From Nitrospira sp. (GTDB lineage Bacteria > Nitrospirota > Nitrospiria > Nitrospirales > UBA8639): a DNA stretch of 64,000 nt. Made by a program: the position numbers and the translations under genes. The notes below the pieces were generated by a model. The model saw only the letters and a program-made list of their open reading frames with translations, was not told where the DNA came from and did no database searches. Location: assembly GCA_024760505.1 (NCBI GenBank), contig CP058931.1:1560001-1624000 (forward strand), given 5' to 3'. This document shows, one piece after another, positions 33,553 to 44,100 of the stretch (position 1 is the stretch's first letter; each line of letters opens with the position of its first letter).

Positions 33553-36500
33553 TTAAGAATGCTCACTGCTAGGAGTAGCCTTCTGGTTGATGAGTTCCTG
33601 TTCTTCGGAATCGGGTTGAGGTCGGGACCGTCTTTTAGAGTACTGACTGGTCATTTGGTACAGGATGGGAACAACGAATAAAATGAGGAAGGTGGCGGTC
33701 AACATGCCGCCCACAACCACGCGGGCCAAGGGCTTTTGAGCCTCGGAACCGATACCACTTGCGAGCGCGGCGGGAACTAAGCCCAGCGCGGCTCCCAGGG
33801 TGGCCATTAACACCGGTCGCATCTGCAGCTCCGCTCCTGAAAGGATGGCCTCCTTGAGGGGAATGCCGTTTTGTTCCAACTCCCGGATACTGGAGACGAT
33901 TAAGACGCCTCCAAGAATGGCGATCCCCAATGTGGAAATGAATCCTACGGCAGCGGAAATGCTAAAGGGGGTATGGGTCAGGACCAGAGAGAGTACTCCT
34001 CCGATCATGGCAAAGGGAACCGTGGCGAGCACGATGAAGGCGTACCGGAATGAACCAAACGTGAGGTACAGCAAAAAGAGAATCAGGATCATGGTCAGGG
34101 GCACGACAATCATCAGGCGTTGTTGTTCTTTGACCAATTGGTCATATTGCCCCGCCCATTCGAGATGATACCCTTCCGGAAGTGTGATCCGGTCTTCGAG
34201 GTGTCGTTGGGCTTCTTGAATCGTACTCACCAGATCCCGGTCACGGATGCTGAACATAATAGGGATATATCGCTCGTGATTTTCTCGATAAATCATAAAG
34301 GCCCCGGTTTGTCGAACGATCGTGGCTAATTGTTTGAGGGGAATGCCGACTCCTTCGGGAGAACTGACCTGGATCTGCCCAATCGTGGTTTCGTCTTTAC
34401 GATATTGGGGAAGAAACCGAACCACCAATTCAAATCGCCGGTCTCCTTCGATCACTTCCGTGACGGCTTCCCCACCGATGGCGGCCTGAACCATCGCGTT
34501 CACATCGCCGACTTGTATGCCGTAACGGGCGCAGGCTTGCCGGTCAACTTGAATCAGGAGGTTGGGTTGTCCCATGGTCCGGTTGATGCTGAGTTCTTTC
34601 ACTCCGCGGATGTTTTTGAGTTCACCCTCTACTTTTTCCGCAAGGGATTGAAGTTCTGTGAGGTTGTGCCCGTAGAGCTTAATGGAATTTTCGCTCTTCA
34701 CGCCCGACATGGCTTCTTCAACACTGTCCTGGATGAGTTGGGAAAAGTTGACCTTGAGGCCGGGGATCGTTTCAAGACGTCCCTCAATTTCTTCGATCAG
34801 ACCTTCTTTAGTCAGGCCTGGGCGCCATTCAGCCGGGGGTTTGAGATTGACGTAATATTCCACATTAAAAAAACTTTCGGGGTCTGTTCCATCATCCGGG
34901 CGTCCGAGCTGGGAGACTGCAGTGGCCACTTCGGGGGATTCCATAAACATTTTCCGCATGCGGCTGGCCAAGGCTGCGGCATCTTCAAACCGGATGTCGA
35001 TCGGCATGCGAATCCGCACCCAGAGGTTCCCTTCCTCTAACGCCGGCATGAACTCTCCACCCATGAAGTTGAGTGCTAAAACGGTCACGGCCAATAGCAT
35101 TCCAACCGCGCTTAGCACCTGTTTCTGGTGATGAAGTCCCCAGCGAAGAGCCCTCAGATAGGTTTGCCTGAGCATCGAAACCAGTTTGGGTTCCTGTTCG
35201 CGCATGGGTCCATTGAGCAGGAAGGAACACATGGCCGGGGCAAGGGTGCAGGCCAGCAGCAGGGAGCCAGCCAGGGCCAGGCCATAGGTAATGGACATGG
35301 GCGCAAAAATTTTCCCAGGGACTCCTGTCATGGTGAAAAGGGGAATGAACGCCACCACGATAATCACCGTTGAAAATAAGATCGGTCGTCCTACATGCCG
35401 GGCGGCCCTCGCAATGAGCTGAGGAGGGGTAACCCCGGGTTTGGCATGGTGGCATAGATAAAAGAAAATGCTTTCGACCATGACCAGAGGGGCATCGACG
35501 ATAATCCCGAAATCAATCGCACCCAGAGAAATGAGATTCGCGGATTGTCCCATGGTGACCATGGCGGAAAAGGTGAACAGCAGAGCAAGTGGGATGGTAC
35601 AGGCGACGATCAGGGCGGTCCGGAAGTGTCCCAGGAAAAACAGGAGAACGATGAGCACCAGTATCATGCCGTTGATTAATATATGCACGACCGTCTCAAT
35701 GACGGTGTTGATCATAGTGGTCCGGTCATAAATGGTTTTAATGTGGACGCCGGCGGGAAGTTTTTTTTGGTTTAAGTCCTGGACCTTTTGATTGACGCGT
35801 GCCAGGGTGGGCAGAGCCTGGGTGTCCCGTTGCAGAAGAATCACCCCTTCCAGAGTGTCTTCCACCTCGTTAATGCCGACTTGTCCCAAACGGATCGCAT
35901 TGCCGATGGACACTTTCCCGAGATTTTCAATAAAGATGGGAGTGCCGTCCTTGACCGCTACGACGACCTTGGCTATGTCATCCAAGCTGTTGATAAATCC
36001 CACTCCCCTGACATTGTAACTTTGGGGTCCTAAGGCCAAATAACTACCACCGACATTGGCATTGCTATTGGCGAGGGCTGCTTTGATCTGAGCAAGAGTG
36101 ACTCCATAGGTGAGTAGGGCACCGGGATCCAGGTCCACGTGATATTCCTTTGTGGTGCCTCCAAACGCCGTCACATCAATGATGCCGGGTACCTGTTTGA
36201 ATTCACGCCGGACCTGCCAGTCCTGGATGGTTTTGAGATCGGTGAGAGAATAGCCGTCTCCCACTAATTCATATCGATAAATTTCTGCGATGGCCCACCA
36301 GGGAGAGAGTTCCGGTTTGACGCCATCGGGCAGATCAACGGTGTGGAGCCGATTCAGCACTTCCTGGCGGACGGCATACCAATTGGTGCCAAATTCAAAA
36401 TAGACCTTGAGTTCACTTAATCCAAAAAGAGACAAGGAACGCACATTGGTAAGGCCGGGAATACCCTGGAGAGCGGTTTCAATGGGAATGGTGATGATTC

Positions 36501-36687
36501 GCTCCATTTCCTCGGCGGACCATCCAGATTTTTGAGAAATGACTTCGACAAAGGGCGGCGAGGGATCCGGGTAGGCGACCACGTCAAGGATATGAAAGGC
36601 ATAGAGCCCTCCAAAGAGCAGGAAGATCCCGAATGTGCATACCAGAGCACGTTGGACGAGTGACAGCTCGACAAGTCTGCCGATCAT
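33553..36687 (-). CDS. Heavy-metal-type RND efflux transporter, inner membrane (CusA/CzcA family)
   Basis: This 1044-residue proton-driven pump exports substrate from periplasm or cytoplasm through a tripartite channel. It starts MIGRLVELSLVQRALV and has the YPDPSPPFVEVI segment, two large periplasmic loops and about 12 membrane helices. The TM4 stretch GAIDFGIIVDAPLVMVESIFF carries the conserved D...D...E proton-relay residues of the HME-RND family. The stop-start overlap with the adaptor gene upstream is four bases. It could export Cu/Ag, Zn/Co/Cd or another cation; the pattern VDAPLVMVES differs from the classic VDGAVIMVEN of CusA/CzcA, so the substrate is left open. Confidence 0.9.
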   Translation of the reverse strand: MIGRLVELSLVQRALVCTFGIFLLFGGLYAFHILDVVAYPDPSPPFVEVISQKSGWSAEEMERIITIPIETALQGIPGLTNVRSLSLFGLSELKVYFEFGTNWYAVRQEVLNRLHTVDLPDGVKPELSPWWAIAEIYRYELVGDGYSLTDLKTIQDWQVRREFKQVPGIIDVTAFGGTTKEYHVDLDPGALLTYGVTLAQIKAALANSNANVGGSYLALGPQSYNVRGVGFINSLDDIAKVVVAVKDGTPIFIENLGKVSIGNAIRLGQVGINEVEDTLEGVILLQRDTQALPTLARVNQKVQDLNQKKLPAGVHIKTIYDRTTMINTVIETVVHILINGMILVLIVLLFFLGHFRTALIVACTIPLALLFTFSAMVTMGQSANLISLGAIDFGIIVDAPLVMVESIFFYLCHHAKPGVTPPQLIARAARHVGRPILFSTVIIVVAFIPLFTMTGVPGKIFAPMSITYGLALAGSLLLACTLAPAMCSFLLNGPMREQEPKLVSMLRQTYLRALRWGLHHQKQVLSAVGMLLAVTVLALNFMGGEFMPALEEGNLWVRIRMPIDIRFEDAAALASRMRKMFMESPEVATAVSQLGRPDDGTDPESFFNVEYYVNLKPPAEWRPGLTKEGLIEEIEGRLETIPGLKVNFSQLIQDSVEEAMSGVKSENSIKLYGHNLTELQSLAEKVEGELKNIRGVKELSINRTMGQPNLLIQVDRQACARYGIQVGDVNAMVQAAIGGEAVTEVIEGDRRFELVVRFLPQYRKDETTIGQIQVSSPEGVGIPLKQLATIVRQTGAFMIYRENHERYIPIMFSIRDRDLVSTIQEAQRHLEDRITLPEGYHLEWAGQYDQLVKEQQRLMIVVPLTMILILFLLYLTFGSFRYAFIVLATVPFAMIGGVLSLVLTHTPFSISAAVGFISTLGIAILGGVLIVSSIRELEQNGIPLKEAILSGAELQMRPVLMATLGAALGLVPAALASGIGSEAQKPLARVVVGGMLTATFLILFVVPILYQMTSQYSKRRSRPQPDSEEQELINQKATPSSEHS

Positions 36688-37901
36688 GATTTCGGGGGAG
36701 AAGTGGGAGCAAAATGTTCCGAGGACAATCCCTCATCCTCGACATTCATGTCCTGACCTTTGAGGAGTACGGCCCCTTTGACGACGATCGTTTCGCCCGC
36801 CTCGAGACCGTGGAGGACGGGCATTTGGCCGGAGGACGGGAGTCCGGTTTTGATCGGACGTTTCAGGTAATGATTGTCGCTATCCGCGACATAGACATAC
36901 ATTTTCCCGTCAATTTCCAGCACGGCTTCTTGAGGAATAAGAGGATAAGGGAGGCTCTCGCTCAGTTTGACATTCAAACGGGCAAACATCCCCGGCTTGA
37001 GTTTGCGACCGCTATTGTCCACGACCGCCCGGAGTTTAATGGTCCGGGTTGTCTGATCCACGACATCCCCGATGGCTGAGATGGTGGCTGGAAATGCGGT
37101 TTCGGGATAGGCTTCGACGGTTACCGTCGCTTGTTGTTTCATTTGCACAAGTCCCAGATCTCGCTCGTAGACGTCCGCAATGACTTGCACGGTGCTTAAG
37201 TCCGCTACCGTAAAGAGCACTTGATTGGGATCCCCGCTGACCGATTGTCCGGGGGTCACGGCCCGATCCACGATGGTCCCGGAAAGAGGACTTCGGATTT
37301 GATAGGTTGACGTAATCGTTTGGTCGGCTATGGGTTTATCAAGTTCCTCCTTGGAAACTTGAAGAGCCAGGAGCTTTTCCCGGGCTCTCCGGAATTCCGC
37401 CTTGGCTTTCACGAAATCGTTTTCAGCCTGCTTTAAATCTTTTTGAGGAAGCGCTTTGATCTCATGCAGGTCTTTGGCCAGACTGTAAGCCCGTTGGGCG
37501 TAGGATAAGTCAGAATGTTCTTTGATGAATTCCGAATATGCCGAAGCAATCTCGGGACTTTCAATGGTGACCAGGAGATCTCCCGCTTTCACGAAATCTC
37601 CCAATTGTCCATGTATTTTTTGTACCCGACCGACCAGGGCTGAAGAGACTTTTGAATATCGATCCTCCCCATAAGACACTTTTCCTGCTAAGGACAAGAC
37701 GGGGTGGGAGGGCCCAACGGTCACTATGGCTGTGACAATTTGTGTTTCCGCTGTGGAGAGAGAGTGGTGTGCCTTGTCGCGTGTCTTAGGGGCCAGGTCC
37801 GTTGTCGCGGAGGTTTCCGAGGGGCTTTCCTGGCTGCAGGCCACTCCGATGAGAATCATCATGAAAAGAAGGCACGGGTATAAACGAGGTACGGATGTCA
37901 T
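36684..37901 (-). CDS. RND efflux periplasmic adaptor (membrane fusion protein)
   Basis: This 405-residue adaptor links the pump to the outer-membrane channel. It has an N-terminal hydrophobic segment ending MILIGVACSQE, possibly a lipoprotein signal although the lipobox is imperfect. Then come a biotinyl-lipoyl half (VGRVQKIHGQLGDFVKAGDLLVTIESPE), a long helical hairpin (about 118-182), the second lipoyl half (RSPLSGTIVDRAVTPGQSV) and a beta-barrel domain. It is the middle gene of the operon with four-base overlaps on both sides. Confidence 0.9.
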   Translation of the reverse strand: MTSVPRLYPCLLFMMILIGVACSQESPSETSATTDLAPKTRDKAHHSLSTAETQIVTAIVTVGPSHPVLSLAGKVSYGEDRYSKVSSALVGRVQKIHGQLGDFVKAGDLLVTIESPEIASAYSEFIKEHSDLSYAQRAYSLAKDLHEIKALPQKDLKQAENDFVKAKAEFRRAREKLLALQVSKEELDKPIADQTITSTYQIRSPLSGTIVDRAVTPGQSVSGDPNQVLFTVADLSTVQVIADVYERDLGLVQMKQQATVTVEAYPETAFPATISAIGDVVDQTTRTIKLRAVVDNSGRKLKPGMFARLNVKLSESLPYPLIPQEAVLEIDGKMYVYVADSDNHYLKRPIKTGLPSSGQMPVLHGLEAGETIVVKGAVLLKGQDMNVEDEGLSSEHFAPTSPPKS

Positions 37902-39211
37902 AAAATATCCTGGCCCGCCGCTCGTTCCAAAAGGAAGAGGTTGCGTTGGTAATCAAAGAGGGCTTCCAAATAGTTTTGCAGGATGGTTTGTGAGGTGCGG
38001 GCGGCATCGAGTAAATCTATCAGCGTGACTCCACCCTTTTGATAGGCTTTTTCGAGAATGGAGAATGTGGTTTTGGCATCGTCCAGCACTCCTGCTTGAT
38101 AGGCCTCCACCAGACGTTGAGATTGGATTAAATTCCGGTAATTCACTTCAATCTCATTTTGGACTTCCAAGGTCGTCTTGTGAAGATCGACTTGCGCGAC
38201 TTGAATGGCAATTTCGGCCTGAGCAATGCCTCCCTGATTGCGGTCAAAGACCGGGAGCGGCACTTCCAGGTTGAGGCTATACAATTGTTGGTTGCTCCCG
38301 CCTTGCGGCCCCTGCATGGTAAATGCGCCTCCGACAATGGGATCGGGAATCCTGAGTGATTTGGCTAATTTTAAATTGGCTTGTTGCTGGGAAAGGACGA
38401 ACCGTCTGGCTTGAAGGTCCGGACGTTTGTTCAACGCCTCCGTCCGAAGTCTTTCCATATCAGGTGTGACCCGTTTATAAATGAGGTCGGAGGTTAACAC
38501 CAGATCCGTTGTGGGCGGGAAGGCCAGGAGTAGCCGGAGGTCGGCGAGTGCGGTTTGGACTTCCTGCGTAAATTTGATGACCTGTGCTCCGAAGTCTACG
38601 GCCTGGAGGCGAAGACGAATGAGATCTACTTCGGCAATGAAGCCTTTTTTAAAGCGTAATTCCCCAATGGTTAAGATCCGATGAAACCGCTCCTGATTAT
38701 CCTTCGCGAGATCAAGCCGCCGGGATGCCAATTGGACTTGGTAATAGGTGTCTTTCAGGGTGAGCGTCAGTTGACGAATGGCATCCGTGAATATCGCCTC
38801 GGAAGCCTGGATGCCATAGCCAGCGCTTTCCATCCGATAGCCCCGTTTCCCGGCCAGCAAAAACATCTGTTCGAGCTGTGGAGTGATATAGCGAGTGCCT
38901 TCAAAGGTTTGCTTCCCGGTAAATGCGGCTCCTCCATAAAGTAAAAAAGTCGGGTTGGGAAAAAGTTTCGCCGTGATGGCGATCCCCTTGGCATTGTCGA
39001 TGCCGTATTTCGTCATCAAGAGATCAAGATTTTTTTCCAGGAACAAGGATAAGGAATCGTTCAAGCTCAAAGTCACCCTGGTGGGAGCTGCGCCTGGTGC
39101 CTGCTTTGAAGCTTTGATTGAATCGTATTGCGCCCATGCATTTTCGCATTGAGCCCCAACCATGACTACCGTAATGACCAGGGCGTGGATGAAATGTATG
39201 AGAAATGTCAT
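37898..39211 (-). CDS. Outer-membrane efflux channel (TolC family)
   Basis: This is the outer-membrane component of the RND system. It has two repeated outer-membrane-efflux halves with long helices, for example TLTLKDTYYQVQLASRRLDLAKDNQERF and LEVQNEIEVNYRNLIQSQRLVEAYQ. A longer frame extends to 39445, but the ATG at 39211 begins a proper signal peptide (MTFLIHFIHALVITVVMVGAQCENAWA) and is preferred, giving 437 residues. It is the first gene of the operon, so its promoter should lie in 39212-39877. Confidence 0.88.
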   Translation of the reverse strand: MTFLIHFIHALVITVVMVGAQCENAWAQYDSIKASKQAPGAAPTRVTLSLNDSLSLFLEKNLDLLMTKYGIDNAKGIAITAKLFPNPTFLLYGGAAFTGKQTFEGTRYITPQLEQMFLLAGKRGYRMESAGYGIQASEAIFTDAIRQLTLTLKDTYYQVQLASRRLDLAKDNQERFHRILTIGELRFKKGFIAEVDLIRLRLQAVDFGAQVIKFTQEVQTALADLRLLLAFPPTTDLVLTSDLIYKRVTPDMERLRTEALNKRPDLQARRFVLSQQQANLKLAKSLRIPDPIVGGAFTMQGPQGGSNQQLYSLNLEVPLPVFDRNQGGIAQAEIAIQVAQVDLHKTTLEVQNEIEVNYRNLIQSQRLVEAYQAGVLDDAKTTFSILEKAYQKGGVTLIDLLDAARTSQTILQNYLEALFDYQRNLFLLERAAGQDIL

Positions 39212-39877
39212 GTTGGTGGCAGGAATTGATAGTCCGGGGACGCCTGGATCACCACGAAGGGGAGGAGAGTGGAGAACAAAAGCTACCCAATGGCAACCTT
39301 CCTTTTCCGTATATCGAGACCTGAGAACCGGAGGTAAAAGAAAAAACCCCAGGTTAAAAGGGAGTGTACCATATCGCCCTAGAACCCTTGAGAGCAAGAT
39401 GATAATTTTTCTAATGCCGGACAATCTGCCGAAAATAAGCCGCACACGTTTCCCTCCCCCCTACTATTTTTGGAAATAGCTTCGGTAAAGAAGATCTTCA
39501 CGTGGACTTCGTGAATTACACTTTGCAAGAGGCATTCCATGGGTAAGTAACATTTGCAAAGATGAGGAGGGAAGAAAACCTCTATAGGAAACAACCGGTT
39601 TATACAATCTAACATTAGAATGAAGGGTTTCAGGTAGGCGTAAAGGTGTGCACCAGGGAATGTCTGTACCGGGAAAGGACAGCCTGTCATCACTTTGTCG
39701 GGGGCGACGAGGGGAAAGGTGGGTATGGGTAATCCGCCTTCATATCGTCTGGGATGGGAGACCTTGAAGCCGGAAAAGACTAAGTTCAACCTCAAGAGTC
39801 TCACCCCACTGTTCTTTGAGCAGGTAAAGAGATTTTACTTATGTAAGCGGATTGGAGCGTTTATGCGCATAGTTTTT
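39212..39877. other. 666-base gap with probable RND-operon promoter, no gene
   Basis: This gap lies upstream of the efflux operon and downstream of the lipoprotein gene, both on the minus strand. On the minus strand, TACACT near 39373 with a preceding TGG resembles an extended -10 element, and an inverted CTTGAGAGCAAG lies about 25 bases further upstream near 39389, a possible regulator site. A 141-codon minus-strand frame (39379-39804) has no recognisable features and would leave the promoter inside a gene, so I do not call it. Confidence 0.35.
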
Positions 39878-41080
39878 TCATTTAGCAATGGTGATGCTGG
39901 GGACATTCCCGCGTGGGGCATCGGTGACAGTCATTTGAAATAGTTGGTACAGCAGGCGGAATGCCTCCTGATTCCATGATCGCTTATCCTCATCGGCGAT
40001 GGAATAATAATGTCCCTCATGGGTGACGGAAAGTTTGGTATTAGGGCGTTCAATAGTGGATTCGATAATGTCCAAGACCCGGACCGGATTTTCTGAGACG
40101 ATTCCCGTTCCTGGATCCGGATCCACATGATATTCCGGCTCACTCGCGATGGATCGACCAAGAAAATTGAGAATGCCGTGAAAACTCCGGAGACGAAAGG
40201 CTCCTTGTATCGGGTATTCTCCTCCCGGGTTGTCGGGTCGGATATCGACCAGGATATCGTTCGGCGGCCAACGATCCGCCTTGGCCTGTAGAGTCAATCG
40301 CTCTGCATTGGAGATGGTGGTCGGGTTGTAGTTCGTAATGACGGTATGCCCGATCGAACGCTTTTGAATGGTAAAGATTTGCTTTTCCGCATCCACAATG
40401 ATGCGATAGTTATTTTCCAGGACTTGAAAGTCTCCGGCGGAAAAGGCGGATAAGGGCAGGGTCCATTCCCGGTCATATACTAATGGTTCTATGTAGAGTT
40501 GATTGTTGTCCTGTAAACGGGAAAGGTGAAGGACGATTTGTCGAAATATGGGATATCCGATCTGATCCGAAGGTCGATTAAAGTAGGCGGTTTCTTGATT
40601 GTTCGTGGTCGTACGGATTTCCCCGGCCATGAGACGGAGAAGTAAATCAATATCGACTCCCTGTCTCAGCAGGAGTGTCAATTTTCTTTCTTGGAGAGGG
40701 GTCAGGAGGCGTTGGGTAAAATCTTCACCTTCAATGGGACTAATGGTAAACGTCGGGTTTTCAGCGATGCTGCCCCCAAAGATGGGGGCCAATGCAAATC
40801 CGCCATCTAACCCACCTAGCGGCGGGGTCGCCCCGGCCGTAAATTGATAATTAAAGGTGGCGGCAATGCTCGAAATGGCTGTGAAATGCACGGGTTGATG
40901 ATGATGGGATCTGGCAATATTGAGGAGCAATTGTTCGACCAGGGATTTGGTTACCGAATGGTCATACGCAATGACCACATGTTCCAGAGCTTTCGGGGAA
41001 AAACAGCCGGACAAAAGGAAGGGTAGGGTCCAGAACATAAATGAAAACCAAAAAGATAGACGATGATGTTTCTTATTCAA
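39878..41080 (-). CDS. Conserved hypothetical lipoprotein
   Basis: This is a 400-residue protein with a lipoprotein signal ending in the good lipobox LSGC (about residue 26). The mature part has HVVIAYDHSVTKSLVEQLLLNIARSHHHQPVHFTAISSI and FGGSIAENPTFTISPIEGEDFTQRLLTPLQ. It then has a block with LRSFHGILNFLGRS. I recognise it only as a type of envelope lipoprotein seen in several environmental bacteria. Membrane anchoring is supported, the function is unknown. It lies 82 bases downstream of the AsmA-like gene, possibly the same transcript. Confidence 0.7.
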   Translation of the reverse strand: MNKKHHRLSFWFSFMFWTLPFLLSGCFSPKALEHVVIAYDHSVTKSLVEQLLLNIARSHHHQPVHFTAISSIAATFNYQFTAGATPPLGGLDGGFALAPIFGGSIAENPTFTISPIEGEDFTQRLLTPLQERKLTLLLRQGVDIDLLLRLMAGEIRTTTNNQETAYFNRPSDQIGYPIFRQIVLHLSRLQDNNQLYIEPLVYDREWTLPLSAFSAGDFQVLENNYRIIVDAEKQIFTIQKRSIGHTVITNYNPTTISNAERLTLQAKADRWPPNDILVDIRPDNPGGEYPIQGAFRLRSFHGILNFLGRSIASEPEYHVDPDPGTGIVSENPVRVLDIIESTIERPNTKLSVTHEGHYYSIADEDKRSWNQEAFRLLYQLFQMTVTDAPRGNVPSITIAK

Positions 41081-41162
41081 CTTGTCCTTCTCCCTTAGTC
41101 ATTGCTATTTCTCCTACTGAAATTTATCCCTAAACTGGCTTATGGGCTTCTCTGCCGATGTG

Positions 41163-44100
41163 TCACTTGGAAGTGTGTTCTGCATTCTGGCTTTCGGTAT
41201 CCGGGATAGGAAGCGTGACGACATTTTTGAGGACATCGACCGCAAATTGCGCTAACCCTTTCAGCCCTCCAGCGAAGGATTCCAACGGTAAGTACGTAAT
41301 GTCCGGTTCGGTTCGGGGTCCTTTGACTTCAAACAACGCGGTCATAAGGCCCTTTCGGTCACCCTTCATTAAAGAACCAAACAGAGGGATGTCCTTGAGC
41401 AAACCCGAATAGGCCCCAAACGGGCTGACGGCTACCATGCCATTGAGCTTTTCGGTGGGAAGGTCATAGGTGCCTGCGGCGGTTAACTTGATGACCGGAC
41501 TTTTCAGTGCCAAATCTTGGGAACTCAGTAGCCCATTCTCTATGGCAAACGATCCTTCTATTTGATCGTAGGGGAGTCCCTCTTCCAGCAGGTTGACTTT
41601 TCCCATTAATAAACCGGGCACATTCAAAATGCCAAGAATTTTTGACAGAACCGGTCCGGTCTGTATCAATCCCTTCTGGAGTTGCGCATGTCCTTTCCCC
41701 GTCAGCGAGCGCTGAATCAGCTCCCGGCTTCCAAGACTCATGTGTAGCGAGGTTACCAAAGACGCCGTTCCTGTCAAGGGAGTTGGAGTATCGGACTGAG
41801 GTACCAAGAGGCTTTCGATGGGAATGTCTTTGAGGGTGAGCTCTCCCTTCCCTCTTTGATTCTTTTGTGCCCATTGGAATGAGGCCGATTTAACTTCTTG
41901 GTTTGTGTGGGATGTTGTCGATTCGGAATTTCGGTTGGTCCCTTCGATTTTTCCTTTCATAGACCAAGTCGTCCAATCCCAATTCTTGCCCTTAAGACCC
42001 CATGTGATGCCTAAACTGGAAAGACCCAGATTTTTTTCTCCGATGACGACGCCTGGCGGAAACATGGCTCCCGTTCCACTTTCGGTTTGAAGGAACCCAC
42101 GAACATAGGGTCGATCAGACCACGATAATTGGCCTTGTGCTTCGAGGGTATAGGGAGGAATGGACAATGTGCCCTTTGTCATCCTGATTGCCTTATCCTC
42201 TTTGATGGTTCCTTTGGCTTGAACAACTGCAGGAACTCCAGATGGTTTGTGAAACAGACCCTTGGTCGTAAGAGCGATATTGGTGAAATCCAACTCTGCA
42301 TGATACTCAGGGCGAAGGTTGGAGCCCGACAAGGTGAGGGTGGTTCCAATCAGACCTTCAAATGTGGAAAAGGTTTGGACGAGTGAAGGAAAGAGGGATT
42401 GAAGGTCAATCGAAGACCACATGCTGGCTATAGTGAGGTTTGAAGCTTTTGAATCTTGGCGAAATGACCATTGGCCCTTGATGTCCACCGGGCTTTTCCC
42501 AAGCATTCCGTTGAACCGTTGAATATGAATCTGTTCCCTATTAAACGACAGATGGCCCTTGATGTGATTGAGGGGAAGCCTGTCTTCGGAGGTAGAAAGA
42601 TGCACTTCGTCAAGCAGGAGGTCGCCATCAAGAATATGCCATTGAGATGGGTGAGTCAGAGGACCGGTTACTCGTGTGGAGAGGTGCATGTTTCCTTGAA
42701 CGTCATGGTAGAAGGACAATGGTTGGACAAGAGAGTGACTCCGAGGGTCGCGGAGCAGGGCCTGGTGCACATCATGAGCGGACAAGAGTCCTTCCCCTTG
42801 CAGGTCCATGAGGATGTCCGGGTCCTTCCATTCCAATGTTGCCTCTTTTACAAGGAGCTTGGATGATTCCATTGTGGCTTTTGCATTCAATACCCGGACA
42901 AGATTGTCATCAAAGACCACCGCTCCAGAGATTTCCGTCATAGGGGGATGGTGGGGATCAACCAGGACGTGCCCGTTGGCCATCCGGATGACTCCTTCCG
43001 CTATCACAGTGTTGGTCTCATCTCCTATCCACTTCACTGAGCCGGTGAGCAGTTCCATCTCACCATCCATGTCTCGTTCGGTCAGGATCGTCTGAACAGA
43101 ACCTGGGCGCCATGGCTCGGGTAGGATGGTGGCAAGGCGTTGGATGGAGATCGGCAAGGCCGATCCCGAGACTGTCAGGGTTGGGGGAGCATTTTGATTG
43201 TTGGTGAATGCAGCTGTCCCATTGAGGTTCCAGTCACCCTCGGAAATCCGAAAGGTTGGGATCGAAAGTCGGCCGATCTCCTCTTCACGAGCAAGTTTGG
43301 CTTCCGGGGCTGTCACGGTTAACGGAGTAATGGTTCCGCGGACCTGAGAAATCTGAACGACAGAGGGAGCAAAGGTGACCGTTGCGCCCACATTGGTAAT
43401 AAGAGGTTGGCCAGGGGCGGGAAGGTATTGACCTCCTTCCAACGCAACGGTTCCTTTCGCTTCCCAGGATCCATTTCCGTCCAGGGGCCCACCTATCGAT
43501 CCCTCCTGAAGCGCCATCCTACCGGCTATTTGGTGTTCTCTGAGAAAAGTTTGGAAATCCGTTGGCATCCAGTCATCGGGTATCAGGTCGGGGAGCCGTT
43601 CGATGGCTATGGGTTGTGTTGATCCTGAGACTTTCAACCAAGGTGAATCGTGGAGGACATTCGCGATACTGCCCTGGCCGGTAAACGACCATTCGTCCAA
43701 GGCAACCTGAAAACTTTGAAAGTCGAGGAGATCCTGTTCTTTCTGGATGGTCAGGCTGAAGTTTCCTTGAAAGGTTGCTTGTGTCTGAATCGGTGCCTCT
43801 AACGCACGTCCCCTCAGAAACTGAAGGAGGTGGCCAAGATGAAATTGTGAAATTTCAACCTGCCCGTGGACCTTCACGACGGGAAAACCGGAAAGTTCCT
43901 TTTGGTTGGAAGAGGTGTCTTCCTGGTCGAGGGCGGTCATCGTTCCCTTGAGAGTGAGGGCCGAGGAAGGCTGAGGTTCCGGAATTTGAGCCGAGAGATG
44001 AATGAGTGACGATTCTTCTGACTCCACCTCCATGACCGAGAGTTGAATCGCTTCCCAGTCGAGGGCCATTTTCTGCGTTGGCAGCGGTGAAGTATGGATC

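Noticed and set aside
34330..35040. 236-codon plus-strand frame inside the RND pump gene
   Set aside because: Fully antisense to a well-supported transporter gene; a shadow frame.
39379..39804. 141-codon minus-strand frame upstream of the efflux operon
   Set aside because: No recognisable domain, and it would cover the expected promoter region of the operon.
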